Shown here piece after piece: positions 29,916-35,477 of a stretch of 35,477 bases of DNA (position 1 is the stretch's first letter; each line of letters begins with the position of its first letter). The notes below the pieces were generated by a model, which was not told where the DNA came from, did not search any database, and saw only the letters and a list, made by a program, of their open reading frames with translations. Source of the DNA: Candidatus Woesearchaeota archaeon. Lineage in GTDB: Archaea; Nanobdellota; Nanobdellia; Woesearchaeales; UBA10216. The DNA lies in NCBI GenBank assembly GCA_018303115.1, contig JAGVYT010000029.1:1-35477 (forward strand), written 5' to 3'. The position numbers and the translations under genes are program-made.

Positions 29916-30527
29916 CTAAGTTGCTTGTTTTGTAACTAATACGAACCAAGGCTGGAATCCCTTAAAAATACTAATTTCTGCTCCTTCGTAGAAGTCAATT
30001 GATTTTATGTGCTCTCTAAACTCGCTTTCGTAACTTGGTTCCAGAAGATGTGGTGAGTACTGAATGAATTTTGATTCTGACTTTATTTCTATTATCAAAC
30101 CCCCATCTGGAAGAGTTACTTCTGGGCACTTTTTTTTGATAAAATCTATAAGTACAGTTACACCAGTTCTTTGCCTAGCCCCTTTAAAGCTTTCTAATTT
30201 TTGACTCTCAAAATCAACAATTTTTCGTCCATCTGGTAATTTAATGTGAAAATTACCACTCGCATGAGCCGATGCTTTCATTCCTGATTTATCAAAAAGA
30301 TTGCCAAAATAAATATCTCCATTCTTACCCTGTTTAAACCAAAACACAGCCCAGTATTTATTCTCATCTTTTATGAATATTTTATGTGTTCTGGGTTTAC
30401 TCATCTTTCCTCCATGAATGCTGGTTTTACGTCGTGGCTTAATAAAGCTTCTGCTAGTGCTGTACTGGTTAATCTTTGGGTGGTAAATTGTGGGTGTTAA
30501 AGGTTCGATGATTTTTGATGTTGTCAT
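29916..30527 (-). CDS. Hypothetical protein in the island (203 residues)
   Basis: 203 residues if begun at the ATG (30527) that overlaps the upstream stop as ATGA. A downstream ATG (30404) has a strong Shine-Dalgarno GGAGG five bases before it and gives 162 residues that start MSKPRTHKIFI, so the true start is uncertain. The first 41 residues look unstructured and basic. The remainder mixes strands and helices (KYWAVFWFKQGKNGDIYFGNLF, GGLIIEIKSESKFIQY, ISIFKGFQPWFVLVT). No catalytic motif or known domain is recognised. Composition is unlike its neighbours. The product may be an accessory gene carried with the 34-residue peptide. Confidence 0.65.
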   Translation of the reverse strand: MTTSKIIEPLTPTIYHPKINQYSTSRSFIKPRRKTSIHGGKMSKPRTHKIFIKDENKYWAVFWFKQGKNGDIYFGNLFDKSGMKASAHASGNFHIKLPDGRKIVDFESQKLESFKGARQRTGVTVLIDFIKKKCPEVTLPDGGLIIEIKSESKFIQYSPHLLEPSYESEFREHIKSIDFYEGAEISIFKGFQPWFVLVTKQAT

Positions 30528-30628
30528 ATTCCTTTATGTTTTAACCATATGTAAATAAACAAGGCAACTACAAGAAATACGAAAAAAGTTGCAAGTAATA
30601 TCCAATTAAACTGGGCTTTTTTGCTCAT
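30524..30628 (-). CDS. 34-residue single-span membrane peptide
   Basis: The ATG at 30628 reads 34 residues to a TGA overlapping the next start: a basic N-terminus (MSKKAQFNW), one hydrophobic helix (ILLATFFVFLVVALFIYI) and a basic end (WLKHKGI). A short membrane peptide coupled to a downstream gene resembles small toxins or holin-like peptides, but composition alone cannot show that. Confidence 0.45.
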   Translation of the reverse strand: MSKKAQFNWILLATFFVFLVVALFIYIWLKHKGI

Positions 30629-30756
30629 ATCTTATCAATATGAGCGGATATAACAGGAAGTTTTAAAACTTTCCTTTACACGTCCAAACTTAGTCGGCTT
30701 TGCCCGAGAAGTGACTAGTTCTCTGCTTAACAAGACTTTACGACCAAAACAGGGGT

Positions 30757-30780
30757 TTACGTCCAAACCCCGTTCTAACG
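30757..30780 (-). repeat. Right terminal inverted repeat of the island
   Basis: It contains the reverse complement of the left-end core and also folds back on itself: GGGGTTT at 30752-30758 pairs with AAACCCC at 30765-30771. It ends one base before the TATA region of the 30815 gene. Confidence 0.45.
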
Positions 30781-30796
30781 AAAACTTTATAAAATT
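30781..30796 (+). promoter_or_regulatory. TATA box for the 30815 gene
   Basis: AAAACTTTATAAAATT is centred 27 nt before the ATG at 30815. Confidence 0.55.
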
Positions 30797-30814
30797 AGGT
30801 TATACATAAAGCGT

Positions 30815-31408
30815 ATGCCAGTATACATAAGAATTCCTTCTTTGGATGTTGTTTACAGGGATGTTTGGGTTATGCAGCCACTTTACAGAGTGACAAGGTT
30901 CTGGCTCGTGGAAAACGACTATGTGGATGCAAAAGGCGACAGCAGCATGGAATCTGCCATGGAGGTTCTTTATCATTTCAGAAGGGGCACGTCAATGAGC
31001 CCTAACGAGAAGGAGCTGAGGATATGGTGGAGGACTGTCCAGAACCCGATTGCGGGGGGCAGGGCGGGAAGCAAGTTCTACAAGCACCACATAGACATAG
31101 ACTGGAATGTCATACAAATGTATGACATTGAAATAATGAAGGAGGGGAAGAAAGAGACTGTCCAGAAAGGGGAGCTTAGAATCAATATCAGGCCATACAT
31201 TGAGATGCCTGACATGTCTGCTGTCCCCCTGCTGAAATTTTTTGACAACTGGTTCAGGACAAGGCTGCTGAAAAAAAACCTTGAGGAAAACAAGAAAATG
31301 CTTTACCAGGATGCATACAGGCTTCAGGGGATGCTAAAGAAGTATCTCGAGCTAAAGACATTCACCCCAGAGTTTGAGAACCTGCACGAGAAGTTTGAGT
31401 TTGTATGA
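30815..31408 (+). CDS. Conserved-looking hypothetical protein (197 residues)
   Basis: 197 residues, soluble. Mixed strands and helices with aromatic-rich segments (RDVWVMQPLYRVTRFWLVE, ELRIWWRTVQNP), a histidine pair (FYKHHIDIDWNVIQ), and a long C-terminal helix pair from about residue 140 (FFDNWFRTRLLKKNLEENKK to MLKKYLELK) that may form a coiled coil. No family is recognised. It is monocistronic with a clear promoter, and its stop adjoins that of the flippase-like gene directly. Confidence 0.8.
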   Translation: MPVYIRIPSLDVVYRDVWVMQPLYRVTRFWLVENDYVDAKGDSSMESAMEVLYHFRRGTSMSPNEKELRIWWRTVQNPIAGGRAGSKFYKHHIDIDWNVIQMYDIEIMKEGKKETVQKGELRINIRPYIEMPDMSAVPLLKFFDNWFRTRLLKKNLEENKKMLYQDAYRLQGMLKKYLELKTFTPEFENLHEKFEFV

Positions 31409-32404
31409 TTATTTTTTCTTTAAAACGTCAATTACGCTCAGCCCCTCGTGGGAGAGCAGTATAAGCCCTGTCAGGGTTGCAAGCAGGTCCTTGAACCTTA
31501 TTATCAAAGAGAGGGCAATGCCTACGCTTGGAACCGCAATCAGGCTGAACACAGAGAAATAGCCTGCTTCCTGCACGCCAAAAGCCGCTGGAATCGGGAT
31601 TATGGCTACAATGGAAGTTGCTATTATGCTGAGGAGTATTATTGTGACAGAAGCCTCGAAGCCTATGCTGAGAAGCGCCAGCTTATACTGAAGAAACGTA
31701 ACAGGCCAGCTTAGCATTGAAACAAGGACAGCCTGCACAACCCCTTTTTTTCTTAAGCGCAGAAACTCAACCATGGAATCCTCAACAGTTGCTATTTTTC
31801 CGGTAAGTTCCTTAAAGAAGCGCAGCCTGATTAGTGATGAAAAAACCCGGAAAATGAAGGAAATGGGCCCGAGACGGCTGATGAGGGTTGAGTAAAAGAC
31901 CACTAAAAAAAGGATGGCAAGCAGTGAAATGGTTAAGGCAAAGCCAGCAACCTGTTTTGGCAATGCAAAAAACAGAAGCATTGAAATGAGTATCACTGAC
32001 ATGAGCACGGCATCTATCGACATTCCAAGGGACATCTCTATCAAAACAGAGGAATAAGTGTGCCCGGCCTTAATTCCAAGCTTTTTCTTCAAAAGAAAAC
32101 CCCTGACAGGCTCGCCCCCAACCCTTGCAGCAGGAGTCAGGTAGCTTATTGCAGTCCCGATAATCCTGTACCTTAAAAGCAGCAAAAAAGGTACTTTGAG
32201 CCCCTGATACTTAAGAACAGCGGACCACCTCCAGGTGGAAATGGCATGGAGGACTGCTGTTGCCAACAGGAAAAGCGCAAGGTAAGAAAGCGAGAACTTT
32301 CTGAAAGGCTCAATGATTTGGTCAAAACCGGCAAACGCGAGAACAATGACAAAAAGCAAGACTCCGATAACAACTGACGCCGCTGCAACCAGTTTCTTCC
32401 TCAT
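31409..32404 (-). CDS. LPG-synthase-type/UPF0104 membrane protein (AglD-like)
   Basis: 331 residues from the ATG at 32404, with about eight transmembrane segments, a basic start (MRKKL), TPAARVGGEPVRGFLLKKKLG (the conserved P-x-x-G-GEP-x-R segment of this family), and IPIPAAFGVQEAGYFSVF near residue 275. Proteins of this superfamily include MprF and the AglD membrane domain, and work in lipid or polyprenyl-linked sugar transport. Upstream in-frame ATG (32488) lies inside the intron of tRNA-Arg(CCT), so the longer start is rejected. Confidence 0.88.
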   Translation of the reverse strand: MRKKLVAAASVVIGVLLFVIVLAFAGFDQIIEPFRKFSLSYLALFLLATAVLHAISTWRWSAVLKYQGLKVPFLLLLRYRIIGTAISYLTPAARVGGEPVRGFLLKKKLGIKAGHTYSSVLIEMSLGMSIDAVLMSVILISMLLFFALPKQVAGFALTISLLAILFLVVFYSTLISRLGPISFIFRVFSSLIRLRFFKELTGKIATVEDSMVEFLRLRKKGVVQAVLVSMLSWPVTFLQYKLALLSIGFEASVTIILLSIIATSIVAIIPIPAAFGVQEAGYFSVFSLIAVPSVGIALSLIIRFKDLLATLTGLILLSHEGLSVIDVLKKK

Positions 32405-32427
32405 CTTTTTTGCCTTTAATATTTTAG

Positions 32428-32573
32428 CGAGCCTGCAGGGACTTTCAAAGGAAGGTGAGATTTTTGGCAGTTTGTTGCTAATCAACATACCTGTTATTTG
32501 TTCGCCTTCTTTTTCGAACCCTGGACCTAGAGGTTAGGAACCTCTCGCGCTGATCCAGCTGCGCCACAGGCTC
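32428..32573 (-). tRNA. tRNA-Arg(CCT) with a 71-nt T-loop intron
   Basis: The first exon (32513-32573, 61 nt) provides the acceptor GAGCCTG, D arm GCGC/GCGC, anticodon arm AGAGG-TTCCTAA-CCTCT (anticodon CCT), T-stem CAGGG and TTCGAA. Its partner strand TCCCTG-CAGGCTC-G lies 71 nt further on (32428-32441), restoring a perfect acceptor and T stem and a 75-nt tRNA. The intron (32442-32512) is bounded by TTCG paired with TGAA, 3-base bulges AA/A and AG/T, then an inner helix AAGAAGG with CCTTCCTT (one bulged C): a complete bulge-helix-bulge site. It occupies the same T-loop position 59/60 as in tRNA-Arg(TCT). The 3' end lies 24 nt before the flippase gene start. Confidence 0.88.
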
Positions 32574-32598
32574 GTAAAGATGACTGTTTGTTCGCAAT

Positions 32599-32612
32599 TC
32601 TTTAAAAACTTT
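32599..32612 (-). promoter_or_regulatory. TATA-like box for tRNA-Arg(CCT)
   Basis: Minus-strand AGTTTTTAAAGAAT, centred about 33 nt before the tRNA 5' end. Confidence 0.35.
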
Positions 32613-32620
32613 CTTCTCAT

Positions 32621-32633
32621 AAATTATTTAAGC
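32621..32633 (+). promoter_or_regulatory. TATA box for the 32656-truD operon
   Basis: AAATTATTTAAGC is centred 29 nt before the ATG at 32656. Confidence 0.5.
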
Positions 32634-32655
32634 AGCCGATTCATGGCGCTGTAAG

Positions 32656-33213
32656 ATGAAAATAAGCAAAAAGCAGGCGATTGGGCTCTTTAGAAAGCAC
32701 TTTCTGAGGCTGGTTTTCGCATCTGTCGCTTTGGCAATGCTTTCTCTTTTATTAGGAACCTCTGTCAAAACAATAATCTTCGCCATAATACTTATCCTTC
32801 TCGGAGCATTCTCAACATTTTATTTTAATTATGTTGCAGCACCTATAAATTTCGAGCTCGTCAAACTCGGCACCATACTTATGGCATACACCCACGGGAT
32901 AGCCGCAGGCCTGATAGTGGGAATACTTGGCACTGTATTGGGGAAGGTCATGATAGGAAGGATTGACGAAAAGCTCCCCATCTCGGTGATTGCAATCTCG
33001 CTTGTTGCAATAGGCGCAGGGCTTTTTCCTGGAGCGAACATCATGTTCCTGGGAATTGCGCTTACAGGCCTTTACAACATAGCCCTGTTTTCAGTAACCA
33101 TGGCAACTGGAGGGGATTTGCATTGGAACATACCTTACGAAGGAACAGACTTTGCGATTAACTTTGTCCTGTTCACAAGAATAGCGCCGTTTCTAGTACC
33201 GCTTCTGCAATGA
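32656..33213 (+). CDS. Polytopic membrane protein upstream of truD
   Basis: 185 residues with a basic amphipathic start (KISKKQAIGLFRKHF) and five or six hydrophobic segments, including AYTHGIAAGLIVGILGTVLGKVMIGR and a GANIMFLGIALTGLYNIALF stretch. The small glycine-rich helices and size are reminiscent of ECF-transporter substrate-binding (S) components, but no vitamin-binding signature is visible, so the family is left open. It overlaps truD by 4 nt (ATGA). Confidence 0.8.
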   Translation: MKISKKQAIGLFRKHFLRLVFASVALAMLSLLLGTSVKTIIFAIILILLGAFSTFYFNYVAAPINFELVKLGTILMAYTHGIAAGLIVGILGTVLGKVMIGRIDEKLPISVIAISLVAIGAGLFPGANIMFLGIALTGLYNIALFSVTMATGGDLHWNIPYEGTDFAINFVLFTRIAPFLVPLLQ

Positions 33214-34199
33214 ACTACACGATAAAGCAGGTTCCCGGAGATTTCCGAGTTGAGGAAATACCTTCATTAACTGGAGGAAATAGGGGGGAATACAGCTATT
33301 TCTTCCTTGAAAAAACCGGCCTGAACACGTTTGAAGCCGCGAAAGCTGTAGCGGGGAAACTCGGAATAAACGTGAAGCGAATTGGATGGGCTGGAAACAA
33401 GGACAAGGACGCATTTACGAAACAGATGATATCAATCCGTAGAGTAAAAAAAAAGACTGTTGAAAAACTGTCGCTGCGAAATATAAAATTAACCTACCTT
33501 GGCAGCGGCGACGAAGAAATAACTTTAGGAAAACTGGCTGGAAATAAATTTATTATAACCGTAAGAAATCTTGGTAGCAGCGACTGCGAAAAAATAAAAC
33601 GGAATTCCGGATTGCTGAAGGAAAACGGCATCCCAAACTATTATGACGAGCAAAGGTTCAGCAGAAGCAACCCTGAGACAGGAAAGCTGATTCTTGAGGG
33701 CAAATTCAGGGAGGCGGCTGAAAAAATATTTGAAACAACTGTTTCTGCTGAAAAACTAAAATTATTGCATAAAAGCCAGCTGCTGCTGTATGTCCACTCT
33801 TACCAGTCGCTGCTGTTTAATAAAATGCTTGGCAAGTATATTAAAAGCAGCTGCAGCAACTGTGAAACTCTAAGATACAGCCGCGGCGAGTTCATATTCC
33901 CGAAAAACAAGGTTGAAAACAGGAAACTGCCTGTCATTGGCTTCGGGACAAAGCTTACAGGCGCAGCTTCCGAACTTCTTGAAGAGGAAAAAATAACCGC
34001 CAGAAACTTTGTGATAAGGCAGATTCCACAAATAAGCAGCGAGGGGACTTTAAGGGACGCTTTTGTGAAGGTAAATGATTTTCAACTCAGCAGTCCAGAA
34101 GAGGATGAGCTTAATAGCGGAATGAAGAAAATTAAACTCGGTTTTGCCCTGCCTAAGGGAAGCTATGCGACTGTTGTAGTGAAGGCGTTAGCGTGTTAA
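33210..34199 (+). CDS. truD: tRNA pseudouridine(13) synthase TruD
   Basis: 329 residues, short for archaeal TruD. The catalytic motif WAGNKDKDAFTKQ carries the nucleophilic aspartate (D65), and NYYDEQRFSR and the YQSLLFNKML helix are conserved family segments. TruD makes pseudouridine at tRNA position 13. The TRUD insert domain is reduced compared with long homologues. It is translated with the upstream membrane protein. Its last 12 bases overlap the convergent acyltransferase gene. Confidence 0.95.
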   Translation: MNYTIKQVPGDFRVEEIPSLTGGNRGEYSYFFLEKTGLNTFEAAKAVAGKLGINVKRIGWAGNKDKDAFTKQMISIRRVKKKTVEKLSLRNIKLTYLGSGDEEITLGKLAGNKFIITVRNLGSSDCEKIKRNSGLLKENGIPNYYDEQRFSRSNPETGKLILEGKFREAAEKIFETTVSAEKLKLLHKSQLLLYVHSYQSLLFNKMLGKYIKSSCSNCETLRYSRGEFIFPKNKVENRKLPVIGFGTKLTGAASELLEEEKITARNFVIRQIPQISSEGTLRDAFVKVNDFQLSSPEEDELNSGMKKIKLGFALPKGSYATVVVKALAC

Positions 34200-35279
34200 T
34201 GCCTCAACAGCGTCGTAAGCTGTTCTAGGGCTGTGAACCTGTAATACTTTTACTGGTTTCCCGTCACTAAAGACTCTCCCCCTGAAACAATTTGTTATTG
34301 CTTTTGTAGCTAACTTACTGCCTCCTAAGGCTATTATTACTGCCCCTTCTTTTTCTGCCAGAGGTATAACATGACTAACCACTGCATTGAAATTCCCTCT
34401 TGTCATTAAGTGGGGGCCGGCATAGATTGCAAAATCGCTTGCATGCATTTCCAACCCGGTTGAGTCACAAATCACAGGAACTCCGGACTCTATAAGCTGG
34501 GCTCCCAGCCCTTGGCTTTCAACAAAATCTTTGTAAGCTTCTGAGGAGCCTTTCATCCACCTGCTATGGAAAGGGGCGCCTACAGGCAGATATATTGGAG
34601 GAACATTTTTCCTGCTATATGCGGCAATAAAATTCATGGCGTTTGCAATTCTTATGCGAGGCCCTGCTATGTTAGTCAGCCTGTCGCTGTTCTCGTTTGT
34701 CACATCAACATCAGCGTCAAAAGCTGCGTTTCTGACATGCTCCACGTCAATCCCTGCAACCGCTGCCATTACATACTGGCTCGGGTCAATGACTTTCTCA
34801 CCATCTCCGATTCTATTGTGCAATAAGGCCCAATTATCCATGATTTTTCCCCTTGAAGCCACATACCTGAACCCAATGCCTCTTGGAAGCATGCCTGCCT
34901 TATCAAGGGCAGCATACATTCCCAAAGACTGGCCTGCAGCTGAAACCAAGTTTATTGCAATGCCCGCCTCGGCAGCAATGTATTCCAACGCGTCAGCAGC
35001 GCCAATACTTAGAGGATACATTGCCATGTGGGTTCTGCTCGGCTCTTTCTGTAACTCTGCCGGCATACCAAGAATGTTTTCTATTGAAGAGAAACCAGGA
35101 ATCTCTTCCCTTCCAACGGCGTCTCCTTGCTCAAGCAGACCCATGAAAGCGTCTCTAACACCACTGTTGTCTGGGTGTGTGCTAAGAAATTCTCCACCCA
35201 TACCCTGTTCTGTTACCCCTTGTCCGGCAAAAAGGTATATGGCGTTGATGGCGTTGATTTTGACTTTGTTTATTCCCAT
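34188..35279 (-). CDS. FabD-like acyltransferase domain protein
   Basis: 363 residues from the ATG at 35279; a TTG at 35291 would overlap the upstream stop. The acyltransferase fold is recognisable: FAGQGVTEQGMGGEF at the start, AAGQSLGMYAAL as the nucleophile elbow, and GAPFHSRWM holding the second catalytic histidine. In FabD the elbow normally reads GHSLGEY; here the histidine is glutamine and the glutamate methionine, so the substrate or activity may differ. FabD transfers malonyl groups from CoA to acyl carrier protein. No FabH/FabF/ACP gene is in view. It follows a small gene at the window edge in the same direction. Confidence 0.8.
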   Translation of the reverse strand: MGINKVKINAINAIYLFAGQGVTEQGMGGEFLSTHPDNSGVRDAFMGLLEQGDAVGREEIPGFSSIENILGMPAELQKEPSRTHMAMYPLSIGAADALEYIAAEAGIAINLVSAAGQSLGMYAALDKAGMLPRGIGFRYVASRGKIMDNWALLHNRIGDGEKVIDPSQYVMAAVAGIDVEHVRNAAFDADVDVTNENSDRLTNIAGPRIRIANAMNFIAAYSRKNVPPIYLPVGAPFHSRWMKGSSEAYKDFVESQGLGAQLIESGVPVICDSTGLEMHASDFAIYAGPHLMTRGNFNAVVSHVIPLAEKEGAVIIALGGSKLATKAITNCFRGRVFSDGKPVKVLQVHSPRTAYDAVEALTR

Positions 35280-35283
35280 CTTT

Positions 35284-35472
35284 TCATCCAAAGTATCCGA
35301 GTTTTTCAGTTTCCTCTGATTCTTTCTCCCATGAGTTTTTTACTGATGCTATAATCTCCTCTAGCTTGGTTTTTAAACCTTTCCATTCTTCAAGAAAGCC
35401 TTTTATGAACTCGGCATTTGCAGCTTCCCCATCGCTTATAGAAACCTCCAAGGAAGCCCTGGTCCAGAACAT
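35284..35472 (-). CDS. Small hypothetical protein, possibly truncated at the window edge
   Basis: 62 residues if begun at the ATG at 35472. The reading frame remains open to the last base, so it could be the tail of a longer gene. Content is helical and charged (AEFIKGFLEEWKGLKTKLEEIIASVKNSW, then EKESEETEKLGYFG), suggesting a coiled coil. It ends four bases before the preferred start of the acyltransferase gene, so the two are co-transcribed. Confidence 0.55.
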   Translation of the reverse strand: MFWTRASLEVSISDGEAANAEFIKGFLEEWKGLKTKLEEIIASVKNSWEKESEETEKLGYFG

Positions 35473-35477
35473 AAGGC

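Larger units (their letters stand above)
29881..30780. mobile_element. Inverted-repeat-bounded island with two genes
   Basis: The segment is edged by related inverted repeats: left 29883-29904 and right 30757-30780 (reverse complement), sharing the core GTTTGGACG-N-AAA and adjoining AACG, with one insertion. A nested inverted pair, ACTAAGTT at 29914-29921 and AACTTAGT at 30686-30693, strengthens the ends. Inside are a 34-residue membrane peptide gene and a 203-residue gene whose base composition is visibly AT-richer than the neighbours. No transposase or target duplication is certain (TTCTAACG occurs at both edges, but it is itself nearly palindromic). A small transposable or imported cassette is a candidate explanation. 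Confidence 0.35.

Noticed and set aside
29883-30780. TTCTAACG at both edges as a target-site duplication
   Set aside because: The sequence is close to its own reverse complement, so it may simply be part of the inverted repeat; it cannot be used as proof of transposition.
32405-32488. 28-residue N-terminal extension of the flippase-like protein
   Set aside because: It would be encoded by the 3' exon and intron of tRNA-Arg(CCT); MRKKL at 32404 is a natural membrane protein start.
32656-33213. Naming the membrane protein as an ECF transporter S component
   Set aside because: Only size and helix texture agree; no substrate-specific motif and no ECF ATPase genes are in view.
1-35477. CRISPR array, prophage or full insertion sequence
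   Set aside because: No regularly spaced direct repeats, no transposase or integrase and no phage structural genes were seen.

Overview
The window comes from an archaeon. It carries topoisomerase VI A and B, eS17, the SecE-NusG-uL11 cluster, an archaeal Pno1/Dim2-like KH protein, archaeal Elp3 and TruD, a GTPase/DUF2073/Zn-ribbon (OapABC/ArvABC) operon and tRNAs without encoded CCA, three with good cloverleaf evidence and two of them interrupted by introns. Most genes have an archaeal TATA box centred 25-31 nt before the start codon, which points to mostly leaderless transcription. Genes are tightly packed (ATGA overlaps, and convergent genes with zero or negative spacing), and many small proteins look lineage-specific. 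I infer a DPANN-type archaeon (Woesearchaeota/Pacearchaeota-like or a relative); this placement is inference, not the result of a search.

Layout. 1-2.1 kb: the tail of a repeated intergenic element, two tandem paralogous membrane-anchored proteins, and a convergent PPC/DUF296 plus Rossmann/CARF-like pair. 2.2-7.4 kb: an M50 intramembrane protease, CTP synthase, then secF-secD. 7.5-8.8 kb: an HTH-MNT nucleotidyltransferase/HEPN pair. 8.9-13.4 kb: CMP kinase, FKBP prolyl isomerase, ftsZ, a strongly structured intergenic element, then secE-nusG-rpl11. 13.4-15.7 kb: eS17, small proteins, tRNA-Ala(CGC), tRNA-Cys(GCA), tRNA-Arg(TCT), and a voltage-sensor-like membrane protein. 15.7-19.5 kb (minus strand): top6B-top6A, a KH protein, a Zn-finger protein. 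19.6-24.9 kb: a SERCA-like calcium ATPase, elp3 and an NSUN-type m5C methyltransferase. 24.9-26.2 kb: an HTH/PIN pair. 26.4-27.8 kb: the ArvABC-like operon. 27.8-29.6 kb: an OLA1/YchF-like GTPase and a membrane protein. 29.7-30.8 kb: a small membrane protein, then an AT-rich two-gene island between inverted repeats. 30.8-35.5 kb: a conserved hypothetical, an AglD/LPG-synthase-type membrane protein, tRNA-Arg(CCT) with a large T-loop intron, a polytopic membrane protein, truD, and a FabD-like acyltransferase preceded by a fragment at the window edge.

Themes. Protein export and membrane biogenesis (SecDF, SecE, M50 protease, FKBP, flippase-like protein, ArvABC), cell division (FtsZ), translation and RNA modification (uL11, eS17, Elp3, NSUN, TruD, KH protein, tRNAs) and chromosome topology (Topo VI) dominate. 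Accessory content is limited to two toxin-antitoxin-like pairs (MNT/HEPN and HTH/PIN) and the 0.9-kb island.

The most notable observations are: (1) both tRNA-Arg genes carry introns at the same T-loop site (59/60) with recognisable bulge-helix-bulge geometry, and tRNA-Arg(TCT) has a second 9-nt intron in the anticodon loop; (2) a 153-nt element after ftsZ folds on paper into a closed four-way junction with no unpaired junction bases; (3) its pyrimidine/purine hairpin recurs in other intergenic gaps; (4) an inverted-repeat-bounded island; and (5) a FabD-like acyltransferase with altered active-site flanks in a lineage not expected to make fatty acids.
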